From the NCBI GenBank assembly GCA_964057225.1, contig OZ059894.1, positions 17,700,476-17,764,475 on the forward strand: 64,000 nucleotides of DNA, read 5' to 3'. Both the position numbers and the translations under genes were made by a program. Below the pieces are notes generated by a model. The model was given only the letters and a program-made list of their open reading frames with translations. It was not told where the DNA came from and ran no database searches. This document shows, one piece after another, positions 1-13,638 of the stretch. This stretch comes from Auanema rhodensis (Eukaryota > Nematoda > Chromadorea > Rhabditida > Rhabditidae). Positions within the stretch are counted from its first letter, which is position 1; each line of letters begins with the position of its first letter.

Positions 1-229
1 TTAAGCTGGTAACATCGTGCTTCTGTCTGCACTCTCCTCCGTTCCACGCTTATTGAAGTTGCAAACTATTAATTGTAGAACTATCTCAATTTTTGAATCG
101 TTCCATCTTTGTTTCATTCGATAGATGCTTTAATTTTACATTATTTTCAGTGCCGGAATAGGGCAATGTTATAGATCGTTTGATAGAGACGGATTGATTA
201 ACTGAAATTCCTTTATAAGGCGCGGCCCA
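1..229 (+). promoter_or_regulatory. Upstream region and 5' UTR of the PLC-beta gene
   Basis: No convincing coding sequence. A TTATTTTCAG acceptor ends at 150, so 151-229 is probably the 5' UTR of the PLC-beta gene, joined either to an upstream exon outside the window or to a spliced leader. The short reading frames here look like chance openings. Confidence 0.4.
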
Positions 230-3200
230 ATGGCCAAGGAGTTTACATTCAACTGGCGTCCTAACATTCATCCTCTTTTATTAGAGGGATCCTTGTTTGA
301 TAGGCTCGAAGATGTGGTTTGTTTCATAAGTTTCATTATATATCGTATATTTTCTTTCAATAGGAACTCCAAAACGAAGCAAAAAATCTTGTTAGAGTTG
401 ACGAATTTGGATTTTTCATTCAAATTTTGATAGATGGTCGCGATGCAGTTGTCATTGATATGTCCCAGGTATGTTCAAAACAAAGTAATTGTATTCATCA
501 AGTATATGATTCAGGTATGGGAAGCAAGGCGGTACGGTAGTCCGGCAACATGGAAGGCGGAAACAGATCCATCACCTAGAACGACTAAAGAAAATTTTGA
601 AGAACGTATTGTTTGGATTACTTACGGCGAGGATATAGTTAACGTGAAAAGCGTATGTCTAATAGCTGATACTATGGAAATATCTAGGGTATGTATTATA
701 AGTTATCTTTAACACCTTTTCTATTCATGAATTTTAGACTTGGCGCCACGCGCTTAATGATATTTTGAGACAAGCAAAAGCTCGACATGTTTGTCCAACA
801 ACAAATTTTCTGAAATAGTACGTTTTCCTATTATTTTCTAACGATAATGATGGCTAGAAATTTGCTATTTGTTCACAATACAGCAAGTCGTCAATACATT
901 GGTGTCTTTCGTGAACTGCATGCTAGTTCATTTATGAATTTGTAAATATACTGATCGGTTGCATACTGCATACTGCTCATATAGTAGTCGTGAATGTTTT
1001 ATCTGTTTATTCAACTGATATTCATTCAAAGTACTAACGATATATTCTTTCAAGCTGCTTTTAACAGATTATGCTCAATATTTAGGAAAATTATAACTGA
1101 ATTTTATTTTCAGTTGGAAATGGCTCACCTTAAGTGTATCAGATCGAAGGAAGATTCCAACGAAACATCTAATCAAAACGTTTTCTTCTGGAAAATCCGA
1201 AAAGATGGTCCAAAAGTGCCTTGCTGATCTTGGTTTAGGAGGAGAAAAAGTATGTTTTAATTTGATATTGGTTTGTATGCTTGTGATGCGTTGTGTGGAT
1301 TTTTTTCGGATGCTGTGTAGTTATCACGAATACTCTTTTCGTGATTTTGTGCATGGTTATACATTATTCTAATGCTGTATGCATGTGTTGTGATATATTT
1401 TATCCAAACAGACGTTCGAGAAGAAATTGAAGGATTTATTTTTGAATGTTGTAAATCTGTTGTGATTGTGTGTTTATAGTATTCAGTACCACGGGTAATC
1501 AATCGTTCAATGGGAAGGAAACTACGTAATTTCTACAAATGCAGAAGTCGTCGGAAGCGAAAGGTGGTTTTGTTGTAGCATGTAAATGATCGCATTAGCT
1601 TTGTAATGATTCTTTTGATCGTTTTTAAAAGAATTGAAAACTTTCCTCCAATTTTGTGACAATTTTTTCATTCAAGAGTTATGTATACATGACACTTGTA
1701 ATATATTATGTTTCTTCTGTTCTAATATACTTATAATGTATTGTTATGATTTAGGATAAGGAGGAAATTGATGTTGAAACACTCACATTCGACAGATTCC
1801 AACGCCTATTATACAAGATCTGTCCTCGAAATGATGTTCAAGAGTTATTCGTTAAATTGTAAGATTTCCTTTTTTTCCCTTCATATAACTATATTCTTTA
1901 AAGATCTGGACAAAAAGAGTTTCTAACTACTGAACGATTAGTTGTATTTCTTAATGAAGAACAACGTGATCCTCGGCTTAATGAAATTTTATTTCCTTTC
2001 TACGATAATGCAAAAACTCAGGCTTTGGTCAATAAATATGAAACAGATTCAAATTATCTTGAATCAGGTATTATATAAGGAAGTATTTTGTTTAAAAATA
2101 GTTAAATTACAGGCAAAATGTCTGGTGAAGCTTTCTTAAAATACTTGATGTCTGATGAGAATTCTGTTGTTTTTCTTGATCGCGTTGATCTTTTCCAAGA
2201 TATGGATCATCCTTTATGTCACTATTATATTAACAGGTTTTCAACTGTTACAACATTGTTTTTCTTATACTTTTTTTCAGTTCCCATAATACTTATCTGA
2301 CGGGTAGACAGTATGGTGGTAAATCTTCTTCCGATATTTATAGACAGGTCTTTCCTGTACATACGATAATCGTTTAAATCATATTTCTTATAGGTTTTGC
2401 TATCTGGATGTCGTTGTATTGAATTAGATTGCTGGGATGGTACTGGCGACAATAAAGGAGAGCCTATCATAACCCATGGAAAAGCTATGTGCACTGATGT
2501 GTTTTTCAAGGTTTCATTTCGAAAACGTATTCTTCATAACTTTAGTAATTTAGGATGTTTTATATCAAATTCGTGATACCGCATTTGCTAGATCCGATTA
2601 CCCTGTAATTTTGTCGTTTGAAAATCATTGTTCCAAATCAAATCAATTGAAAATGGCACGATACTGCATGGATATATTTGGTGATATGCTGTTAGCTAAG
2701 CCATTCGATGAATTTCCGGTTTGAATAGTTACTTTATTTTTTTAATTACTGTTTTTTACAGCTTGAACCTGGCGCTCCTTTGCCTTCACCTAACCGTTTA
2801 AAACGGAAAATTTTAATAAAGAATAAAAGATTAAAACCTGAGATAGAAAAGCATCAACTGGAACAATTTCTTCGTGAAGGAAAACTGGATGAAGAAGACG
2901 AATTTCAAGAAACCCCTGAAGTTGTTGGGGAAGATGTAGTTATGCCACGTAAGTATTTTTTATTTTTTGTCCCTGTGTCCTCTAATCCAGACGATTTTTG
3001 GTTTAGTTGTTTTCATTGGCTTGTATTTTCGAAGCATTGCTTTTTTTATTTTGATTCAAGCAAATTGCCTGTTTAACCGTTAATTTAGCTTCCGAATCTT
3101 GATTAACATTTTTTGCTGATTTTTATTCACAGTTTGAGATAATGCACCTTTCCGCGTGTTTGAACTTTCGCAACTCCTTTTCTAGAATTGTCTTTTCAAT

Positions 3201-6200
3201 ATTTATCAACTGGAATGGTGCATGCGTCTCCAACATTTTTGCTAATGATCTAATCCACCACTTACTCTTTTACCAAATTTATCACCCAGTACTAACCTAG
3301 TGTAACTAACCTGTCAAAATTCGTGGACAGAGGGTGTGGTACTTGGCCCTGGCCTTTACCATACATGCTAGCTTCTTTATAGCCGACGACGACATTTCGG
3401 ATGAAGACGATCCGTCCGTACAATCATCAGACAATGTTATCCGAGGGCCACCAATTGAAAGCACACCTTTGCTATCTCCATCTGATCGAATCCAGAAGCT
3501 GTCCTTCCGATCGCCAAAGTTTTCGTTACGAGGAATCTCAACAAAACGACGGCAATCACCCATAGGTCTGTCCCTAGCTGGTTGATCAAAAAGCCTGAAA
3601 TAGGGCTTATCGTAATTAATTTCCGCTTGAAATTTGTTATCGTCACCGTTTTGCTGTGCTTCTGTTCTGTCCTATGTGCATGATTGAGTATCCTATTATT
3701 TCATCTATCTTCCCTTCATATACACATATACATGAGTATATTTCTGACTATCTATCTGTTTATCGTTGTGCTTACTTTTCAGTTGGAGATCAACGTGCTC
3801 ATCCAGAAGACGTTGCCGGGGTACCGCCCGTTCCAGCAAAAACCGGTAAGACTGTACGCTTCTATTCTTTTCCTTACCTTTCTATAATTTCCTTACCACG
3901 TACATATATGGATGAGGCGCAACTCAGCAATATTCTCTTAGTAGGAATCGAGCATGATAATATCCTGGAACTATGTTTTCCAAATTTTATTTTTCTTGAA
4001 GCATGAATCAAACAGTCTGAAGTGTTTAACAACACATACATATTTTCTGTTTACATTCCCGAATGCATTGTGTTCCTATCAAGCTGTTTTGTGCCATTAA
4101 TTGTATTTAATTACTTCAATAACTTATTCTTTCCAGGAGAACCTTCGAAAGAAAACGATGAAGCTCATCCGGAACTTCAGAAGACCAACTTCATTTCGAA
4201 AAACCTTAAATCCTTGGGATTTTCGAAAAAACAGGTGTGTTACTTGCGTTTGATGAAAAAACGATATAAAGGCATTGAGTATGTTGTGTTAGGGATTGAA
4301 AATGTAAAACAGCTTTCTGCACAATTCTAACATATTGCACAGAATTTTTGCTAACCTATGATAATCATATCATATGTATATTGGATGTTCAAATTGAATC
4401 TAACTCTGAAATCTAAACAGGAACTGGTTGCTTTTGAACGAGGAGGGGCTGATAAACGATCTTTTCGTCGTACAGCTAAAGAAGATCATTCCGATTCTGC
4501 AGCTCTACTTGATCTGCCCCGTACAACTTCTACAAAGGGCAAGAAGAAGGCCCGTATTAACAGTATTATTCATCATACTGGCTATTTCATTAGAGGAGTT
4601 CCGTGGTTCATCATGGCCAAATTTGCCAATGATGCTATAAACTCATACTGAAATGCTCTAATGAAATAGCACAGAAATATTATTTTTGGTTTATCTTTTT
4701 TGATTAATTTGCTCGGGCTCCGCTATAAGCACGTTCAATCTGCACGGCCTACGCACTTTCGCCAATCCGTTTCTTTTTTCCCGCAAACGTTTCCCCCCTT
4801 TTTGATTAACTTATCCTTCATATATTAATTTAGTTATCTTGTTGCGTTGCACGACCCGCCTTAGCATTTTCATTTTGAAGCTTATGCTTGCTTTTGTTGA
4901 ACATCATGAAAATATTTATTTTTAGGCTGTTTTAACTAAAGAAGAAGAAGAACGCATCTTTGCTGAATATCACTACACTGGAGCAACAACTAATATTCAT
5001 CCTTTACTTTCTTCTCTTATCAATTATACTCATCCTGTAAAATTCAGTGGTTTTGATGTAGCAGACAGTATGTTTGACTCCTTTGTTCTTAATTGACTTT
5101 CATTTTAGATAATAATTTACATTTCCACATGTCATCCTTTTCCGAATCCACTGGATTAGGTTACCTGAAAGCATCTGCTCCAGAGTTTGTGAATTACAAC
5201 AAAAGACAATTGAGTCGTATCTATCCCAAAGGAGCTCGTGTTGATTCTAGTAATTTTTTGCCACAGGTATCAAAGAAACATAAAGATTCTCCAGTTTCTT
5301 TTACTTTTTTTAGATTTTCTGGAATGCTGGCTGTCAAATGGTATCATTGAATTATCAAACTCCTGATATCTATATGCAACTAAATATGGGAAAATTCGAG
5401 TACAACGGTGGATCAGGATATTTATTAAAGCCTGACTTCATGAGACGGCCTGATAGAACTTTTGATCCATTCTCTGAATCTCCTGTTGATGGTGTTATTG
5501 CTGCTCATTGTAGTGTTAGAGTAAGGTTATTGTTTTTTATTCGAGTATACGCAAGTTATTAAGGTTATCGGAGCACAATTTCTTACTGAAAGGAAAATTG
5601 GCACATATGTTGAAGTTGAAATGTATGGATTACCCACTGATACGATTAGAAAGGAACATAAAACTAAAGTAGTAGCTGGAAATGGTCTAAACCCCGTATA
5701 CAACGAAGATCCTTTTGTCTTTAGAAAAGTATTTTTTTTTCTATTCAGTTCGTTGTTAAAATATTCATATTTAGGTGGTTCTGCCAGAATTAGCTGTTCT
5801 AAGATTTGCTGCTTTTGACGAAAATGGAAAACAACTAGGTCAGCGTATTTTACCTTTGGATGGATTACAAGCCGGCTTCCGACATATTTCACTTCGAAAT
5901 GAAACTAATCAGGTTATTTTGAATAATTGTTATCAATAAATTTTAAATTTTAGTCAACTATGCTTGTTCCGACTATATTTGTTCATATTGTTCTGAAAAC
6001 GTACGTGCCCGATGAATTAAGTGGTATGTTTTTCTTCAGTTTTTTCTCGACATTAAATGTGTTTCACAGGTCTTGTCGATGCTCTTGCCGACCCACGAGC
6101 TTATTTGTCCGAGCAGAAGAAGAGAGAAGAAGCTTTGGCTAATATGGGCGTTGATGATAACGATATAGCTGAAGTGCCTATCACTAAGCCTAAAACAAAG

Positions 6201-8353
6201 CTTCTGCAAAAATCGAATGGATCTGCAGCCAATCTCTTAAATGAGTATGACTTGATTTTCTTTCTCTTTAAAATTTTCTCTTTCAGTAAGGAAAATCCAC
6301 CCGTATCAGCTAGATCGGAGCCGGCAGGTCCTTCGATGCCAATGAAAACATATGCTGAGCCTGGATTAGACAAGTTCAAGGTTCACATTTAAGAAAACCT
6401 TTTTCAAATATTTTGAAATTAAAAAATAGGGAACTTCCATATCTGCTTCATTAAAACGTACTCTTCAAAGAAATCGGGGAGGAAGTGGTGCTTTATCTGC
6501 ACCTCCTCCCATGAGCCGAGAAGCAAATGCTTCAGTTAGAAGAAAAGATGATAAACTTCAGGTTATAAGCCTGCTTTCCATTTAACTTTTTTGTAAACCT
6601 GCTTGAAATCATTTTCAATCAAAACTATCCGCGCATGTACCATTTTTGATAATGAACAGCAAGCCTTGTAATTTTTTGAAGCTCCCCTACGTTACAACTT
6701 TTAGGTTGATCCTATCGAAATTGAAGATCTGAGGAAAGACAAGCAGTTTGCTAAGCTACAGAAGAAAATTCAGAAAGATGAGGAAGATTTAAAGAAGAAA
6801 CATCAGAAGCAGAGAGATTCCATTCAAAAACAGCAGGTATTTCTTTTTTATATTCCTAAAAATGTTTCTCAAACTTGAAATATGTGGGGTGATAGAAAAA
6901 TTATATACTGCAGCCACGACGAGCTTCAATAGTCTGGATTGTGAGTTTTCAAAGCAAATATCTTGGCTTAATACCGTGTCATTGTTTATACTAAAAGTAG
7001 TTGCATGATTTTGTGTCCCAATCGATAAGATAAGTTAACAACAATCAAACGTTTTATAGAATAAGATGACTTTTTTAAAAACCATAAGAAAGCCAGCTCT
7101 ACTAAAACTTTTTTTTATATTTGCTAATTCTACTACCGTTCATATCCGAATGAAAAAACAATTGTTTGTTGATATCATTACACTCGGAGTATAAAATACG
7201 AGAACTGTATACTCATTCGAATGCAGAGGAATATTTAAAGCATATTTATAGTAAGGACCTGAAGTATTCAAAATATAATCGTTCGGGTCACAAACTCATG
7301 CAACCACGCAATACTAAAATATTGTGAAGATAATGGTTTAAATACTCATTTAAAAAGCTTTTAAACAAACTTATGCCATTACATAATACTAAAATGTGTA
7401 ATAATAATGGTTTTTGTCATATTTTTTTTAAAAACATTGTTTCTAGCCAAAGTTTTTGTCTATTATTTTAATTGCCAAAGTGTGCCTTTATGTGACAATC
7501 TGTAGTGAGCTTTTGTGAAATCTTTTCCACATAAGTTTTTTTAAGCAAACAAATGTGGATAAGTTAATAACACATAACCGACGGTCAACAAAAAAAGATA
7601 AAGGATCCAGAAAGTCTGTGTCTGAAAGAGGAGGAGGTGATGGTGGTACTAGTTCTGATATTGCTACAAATGATAAAGTATGTTTTTATTAACAGTATAG
7701 TTAAAATAAATAATTTTACAGGTTCGTTCGCTAGTTAATAGTCAAACTGATGAATGGTCTGCCATGATTAAAAAGCATGAAGTAGAGGAGTTTGAAATGA
7801 GGAAATCTCATGTAAAAGAGCAATACGATTTGCTAAAGTATGTAGTTTGTAAAATTTTTGATTATTTTATTGAATTTTCTCAGGAAATTGCTGAGTGATG
7901 CACAAAAAGCTCAAATGCAGGCACTAAAGTTACGATTGGAAGCTGAAACAAAGGAGCTGAAGCAGAATCAGACCAAAAAAAGTATTGAAGACGCAAGAGT
8001 AATTCAAATGGTAAGGTTTAATACTTTTTGATTTTTTTTCAATTAACGTCATACAGGATAAGAGTATAAAAACAAAAGCTGAACGAGATCGACGAGTGAA
8101 AGAACAAAATGATAAGAATTTGAAAATGTTTGTAGAAGAACGAAGACGTCTTGCCATGAAGTAAGAGATTTAAATAACATTTTTAACACACACGTTGATG
8201 ATTTACAGAGCTGAAAAGCATGAAGAACAATTAGCTAAACGTCATAGCGATCAAGCTGATCAATTAGAACGGGAGTTTGATCGGGCAAAGGAGCAAGAAG
8301 AAGCTTTGTTCCGAGAAGATCAACTAGCGTCGCAGCCATCTTCTGTTGTTTGA
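230..8353 (+). CDS. egl-8: Phosphoinositide phospholipase C-beta (EGL-8 type)
   Basis: Multi-exon gene with more than 20 exons and mostly 45-60 bp introns. PLC-beta hydrolyses PIP2 to IP3 and diacylglycerol downstream of Gq at the plasma membrane; in C. elegans EGL-8 promotes synaptic transmission. Domains in order: PH-like N-terminus (starts [11 protein letters not shown]), EF-hand region (about 1.75-2.2 kb), the X catalytic half with [15 protein letters not shown] and [15 protein letters not shown] (about 2.28-2.9 kb), an acidic/serine linker (about 2.9-4.6 kb), the Y half ([25 protein letters not shown], about 4.9-5.5 kb), a C2 domain (about 5.5-6.1 kb), and a long Lys/Glu/Gln-rich coiled-coil C-terminus characteristic of PLC-beta (about 6.7-8.35 kb). 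Both catalytic-half signatures look intact. The first ATG opens directly into the conserved N-terminus. The linker borders (2.95-4.6 kb) and the 6.93-7.6 kb intron are the least certain parts. The stop is at 8351-8353. Confidence 0.96.
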
Positions 8354-9221
8354 ATGGGTTTTTATTTATGTAAACAGTCATTGTTGCCAGAAATCCTTCT
8401 ATGCCAAGTTTGATAGTTCCGACTTGAAAAAAGCTATTTTGACCGCCTTCTTAAAAAACTAAAGCCACATTAAAAGTCTGTGATTTAGAAGACATTCGTT
8501 GCTCACCTATATGGTCTCTTCTTAATTTATTTTTTCTTTTTGTTATTTGTATTTCAGAAAAAAACTATGAATATGTTTTGTGATACCTTCAGATAAAATA
8601 ACAAAATTCTAGATTGACTAACCTTTATGCTTGTATATGAGACATACTTTATAATAACTTCATTTTACTACTCGTATTAAAGCCCCCCCCAACCCCCTGA
8701 AATACAACCAAATATTTTACAGCCTCTAATATACCCCATCCTCTAGAGACTTAGTTTGTATTATTTGATATTCTCCGGTGTATATTAAATTCCTTTGTAT
8801 TTATAATTTTCATTCCCCATTCTCTTCTAATAATCACTTGATAGAGGAAAATAGATCATCTCAGTTAATCATTCCCTATTAGATCAACGATCTACTTAAA
8901 CTCCTCAAAGTTTCGTAGGAATTATTTTGTAATCAGGTATCTTTTTTTTGCAACAGAGATTTTATTTGTTTCATAACACGGTTCTTATTTTTGTATAGAT
9001 TTAAATATATTCTATATTGACCCGTTGTCGCATTTGTATAAAAAGCATCATTCGATCTATAATACGGAATTTTCAAATGCAAACTATAAATAATGAAAAC
9101 ACATCTCTATTGGTTTCGATGGGATCAACAAAGTTTTCATATTTTTCACTTTTTTTAATACAAGGCAAAACCAAAATTAAAAATTGGTGAAGAGAAGCAA
9201 TTTGAGCAGATATTTCAACAA
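8354..9221. other. Convergent intergenic region, PLC-beta / granulin
   Basis: A+T-rich sequence holding the 3' UTR of the PLC-beta gene and the 3' side of the minus-strand granulin gene. I see no open frame with coding character, no tRNA and no clear repeat beyond short C and T homopolymers around 8683-8700 and 8942-8949. Confidence 0.5.
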
Positions 9222-9608
9222 TCATGCAAAGCCTACCCTTGAGCATCCATCTTTCGTGCATTCAAAGCCTGGAGGACAGCAGAAATCCGTATCAGGGCAA
9301 CAAATTCCTGATGGGAACGGACAACATCCTAAACTTGATTAACACTATATATTCACACCCTTTTCAACATCATATACCGTGTTCTCCATTGGCAAAGACA
9401 CAGCAAGTCGCATAATTAGGACAAGCAAACATATCTTTTGGATCACAAAGATTAGGAGCGTCTTCTATCTGAACTGCATATTGAATGTCTAAAAGGAAAA
9501 ATTACCCTTATATCTAATTAATATTAAAAAAATAGAAAAACTTTATGAGAACAATCATTATCTTAAAAAACTTTACTCACAGAGGAATAGACAAATCAGA
9601 ATTTTCAT
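9222..9608 (-). CDS. Secreted single-domain granulin, 81 aa
   Basis: Three exons: 9608-9581, 9488-9378 and 9328-9222, with introns of 92 and 49 bp. The product opens with a short hydrophobic leader (MKILICLFLYIQYAVQ), a probable signal peptide. It is followed by one complete granulin module with all 12 cysteines in the family spacing: C-x7-C-x5-CC-x8-CC-x6-CC-x5-CC-x5-C-x4-C, including GCCPFPSGICC and FCCPPGFEC. Granulins are secreted or lysosomal growth-regulating peptides, usually released from multi-repeat progranulin. Here the gene encodes one ready-made module and stops six residues after the last cysteine. An extra upstream exon cannot be excluded, but the in-frame signal peptide makes this model complete as it stands. 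Confidence 0.85.
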
Positions 9609-9837
9609 CCGACAATTAGTAGTTGACCGAATAAATCAATATACTTATATGGCAGCTGATAAATATTGAACAGAAGGAATTAATTTTCTTATCATTTAAG
9701 GATTATTAAGAGAAAATAGGAATAATAGACAATCAGAAGACCACAATCCGACTAGCAATACTATCTTCTTTTTTTTTACTTATAGAAAATTAAGTAGTTT
9801 TATAAAAATATTTGAAATTTTGTAAACATTTGTAGTT

Positions 9838-12235
9838 TTAAAGAATTGTTGACATATCATATTGTAAATCGAACCAAAGGAACATAAATCCCATAAGGAA
9901 GAAAAAGAGGAATGAAGTTACAATATACATTATTAGTGAAGTTCCACTGGCAAGAGATGTAAACGATATTAAACCTGCACAGAAGCAGCAGATAAGTCCA
10001 TATGAAATCCATTTAAGTGATGTGTATCGGAAATATTCATCCTAAAATTGTATTAACAATAAAGAATAACATGTTAGTTGTATTATTTTACCGTTGTACC
10101 CCGTCTTTTATGACGACGAACTTTACATTCTCTGTGTTTCAGTGGTTTTTTCACTCTACGAGGAACATCTCTCACTGCTTCTTCTGCAGCATCCCAATTG
10201 TGGGGACCAAACATTCGGTAAATATATGGAACATTTGGTCCCATAAATAGTCTCATTCCAAATCGTGGATCTTTCAAAGCTATCTAATATGAAAGAAGTA
10301 AGATGGACAATCTTTTGGCAACAAAAACCTTCCAAACATCTGGTTTACAACCAATGATTTCTGCTATTTCGTCCATATATTTGATATAATCAACCTAAGT
10401 AACATTTGGATAATAGAAAAACATTAAAAAAAACCTGAATTGTATGTTTTTCACTTTTGAAATATCGCCTTTCAATTTGCTTTTGTTTTATTTCAATATC
10501 CTCTATTCTTCTTTCCGGTCCTGGTAGTTTTTGGCAGCCACTGAAAACTCTGGCAACCCATCGAGACTAAAAATGAAAACTTTTTACTGTTTTCTATTAC
10601 ATAAATAAAATTTATTTTACATGAGATTACACATATAAAATGATATCAATAAAAATACATTCATTATATTATTGTTAACTATTGTTGGCAAACAGCACGT
10701 GATTATTTTGACAAATTTTCGATCTGTGAAAATATCACCAACCTGTATTTCAGCGATAGGTGCAACACTTCCAATCGGTTGTATCAACCCAATTATAGCT
10801 AAATCGTTTCTTTCAGGAGGAAACACAAATTTATAAAGGTTCACTTTATGATTCTAAAATTATATTTTAAAACATTGAGAGTATACTGAAAAAAACTTCG
10901 ATTGGAATGATTCCTTCAGGAAGGAACGGGAAATTAAAAGTATAGCCCGTACAATGTATCAATATATCACACTCAACTTCTTTACCATTAGTGAGAATTA
11001 TACTGTTTTCAGTAAGTTCTTGAATATCTTCCTAAATCATTTTTTTCGAAATGTCGTTATTTTCTAGTAGATACCCCAATCGTAATATAGCCAGCTGAGA
11101 TCAAGTTAGCCAAACTATCGTTTACAGTTGGATGCTGTTGAAAAAACCTACAATTAATATTTTGATTTGAACTATAATGGAAGAAAAAAGAATATTTGGT
11201 CTAACCTATGACTAGGTCGAAGACCGTATATGTCATGGTCCATACGTTGTTGTAACCTATGTTCCATAAAATCATTCGCTACAACCCAAGGGATTGTGTC
11301 CATTATCCAATTGTAGTATCTTAATACAATATACTATTCATATTTTCATATTTCTTCTGATTAACCTTGTCATAAACAAAGTATCATATGGCATACCACC
11401 TTCAGCTACTCGATTAAAGATCCATGTTCCTCGTCGAGTAGAAACAGTAACCTAAAAAATTATTTTAACAGTTGTACTCTGCTGTTTCAATTGACACACT
11501 TACAGATTTAGAGATTTTCGCTATATCAACAGCAATATCCAAAGCGGAATTTCCTATTCCTAATACAACAACATTTTTATTTTCAAATCCATGGAAGTTT
11601 CGATATTCACGAGCATGCATAATTTTTCCTTTAAACTTATCCATATCTGTAATCAATATACGATTGATGGAACGTTTCTGACAGACATTTGTTTTACTTT
11701 TGAGTGTAGCGTATTGTGGAGTAGAATGATGTCCTGTGCATATCATCAGCTTGTCGAATTCTTCTGTACTTCCAGTATTAAGATATACAACCCAACGACC
11801 ATTATCTGCTTTCTCCACCTATTCACCAAGAATTTACTATATTTACCTAAATTATAACTTACTTTATTTACAACCGTATTGAAGACAATATGTTTCAAAA
11901 GATCAAATTTTTCAGCATACATATGAAGATATTTATTAACGTAGGAGTGATGCATAAAGTTAGAATAATCCTCAGGAGGTGGAAAGTCTGAATAAGCCAT
12001 CATTTCTTTTGATGTATTCACAACAGTTGATTCCATAACTGTTGAAGTAATCTATAATTTGAATGAAATATTAAATTTTTAACTGTATAACAACGTCAGG
12101 ATCATTAGGACGATAATTCCAAAGACCTCCAATTTGATTTGTTTTCTCGTAGCACACTACTTCCAAGCCTTCCTCAAGGCAGGACTTGATGCTCGGAAGT
12201 CCACAAGCACCAGCCCCAATTACACACACTCTCAT
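9838..12235 (-). CDS. Flavin-containing monooxygenase (FMO)
   Basis: Multi-exon FMO with short introns. FMOs use FAD and NADPH to oxygenate soft nucleophiles such as sulfur and nitrogen on the ER membrane. Visible motifs in order: the FAD-binding GAGACG near residue 10 after MRVCVI; the FMO fingerprint [11 protein letters not shown], a perfect F-x-G-x3-H-x3-Y; the NADPH-binding GIGNSALD immediately after it; and a C-terminal hydrophobic segment (about 20 residues, encoded near 9870-9940) typical of the ER anchor of animal FMOs. The start at 12235 leads straight into the FAD fold. The next gene on the same strand starts upstream and ends 275 bp away. Which nematode fmo paralogue this matches cannot be told from inspection. 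Confidence 0.93.
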
Positions 12236-12509
12236 AATCTGAATGATTCAATGAAAACTATGTTAAAATATATTTGAAAACGTAGAGAATATACAAAACA
12301 CAGATAACATATAGCCAATAGACTACGTGCATTGATTTGACGGTCGCTGGGGACGTCGAAGGTTGACCTCATTCTAAGGATTTCCATTGATCAGTGTCTT
12401 TGAAACTTGGAACAACACTGTTGGATGTACTCTGGACCACAGACGGAACGATAGTGATTAAAGAAAGAGAGAACGAAAGATTTTATTAGTAAAAACGAGT
12501 TTATGACAT

Positions 12510-13638
12510 CTATGAATACACGAATTGTATAAAAGCATTTAAAGGAGTTTTCTCAAAATCGGCATCTAACAACGGAATATTGTTTTTCGATACTGTTTTG
12601 TCTGTGTCAGATTCAGCCAAATTAATATTGATATGTTTCTTTATGTCTTCCAAACACCACTCCCGGTTGGTGTTGTTTGATCTAATAACCGCATGTAAAG
12701 CTGAAGGGCAATTTTCTTCAATAACCGCTCTATGTTCCTGGTTAGGTATCATGAATCTACTCGCAGCATTGCCCGAGAGCATTGAACGAGAAACACTCTG
12801 AAACAACTCACAATAATGATCGAGTATTTTCTAAAAACTACCGTAGCGGCGAATGAAGTAGCGAATATAGAAAGAAGAGAGACAGTATATACAACCGATA
12901 GCATTCCTAGTATAGCGATGAAGTCTTTAATAATTTCACAACATTTTGAAGTATCCAATAATAGGAATAATTCATTGTATGTTGAGAAATCATGTTTCTT
13001 CAGTGAATTAGCAGCTACCCACTTCTCTACAGAATTTAACCACGTTTCAAAATCCTCATTCTTTACGTTCACATTCCAATCCTAATATATTTGATTTAAT
13101 TAATTTGATGAACAATTTGAATAACCAAGTTCTTGATAAAAGCCCATTCCAAGTTGTTCACATGATCAGTAGAAATATTCATAGCTTCAGCCCATTCACA
13201 GTTGGTTGCTCTATCTACACAATCAGCATCATGTAAAAATTTAGAAGCGAGAATCAGAGCAGGAAGGTATAAATCGGTTGGTTCAGAAGCCTCAAAAAAT
13301 GCCTATAAAACATCTGTTTAGGTTTCCTCAAACTCAAGTGTTATACTTTATCCTTAATCCTCAAACGGTCTAAGTACACCATTGCGACTACCATAGTGCA
13401 TGGGTCAGCGAGTCCTGCGCGAGAAATGTTAGAAGAGCTTTGCAAATCCATATAATCATAAGGTGAATGAGAATCAAAGTAGTCCACGATCATCTCTGTA
13501 AGAATTAGGTTACTGATGTTTTCAGCTTTAATTACCTGTAAGAGGACCATTCAACGTATGGGCATCACGTTGCCCAAAGTTTAATGTTCTTTTCATTCTT
13601 TTCCGTACTTGGCGGAAGCTCGAAAACATCGGAGCCAT
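12510..13638 (-). CDS. CNPPD1-like cyclin-fold membrane protein
   Basis: Short-intron gene. The N-terminus (MAPMFSSFRQVRKRMKRTLNF) is basic and is followed by a cyclin-box-like helical region that includes SRAGLADPCTMVVAMVYLDR, LPALILASKFLHD and NNLEWAFIKNLDWNV. The spacing and LASKFLxD motif resemble the Pas1/PHO80 cyclin subfamily. A long hydrophobic segment follows (about 30 residues, FIAILGMLSVVYTVSLLSIF onward, encoded near 12830-12930), then a hydrophilic tail to the stop at 12510. A PHO80-type cyclin fold followed by a transmembrane segment is the architecture of CNPPD1, a poorly characterised animal protein. The assignment rests on that architecture and recalled motif resemblance, so function remains open. 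Confidence 0.72.
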
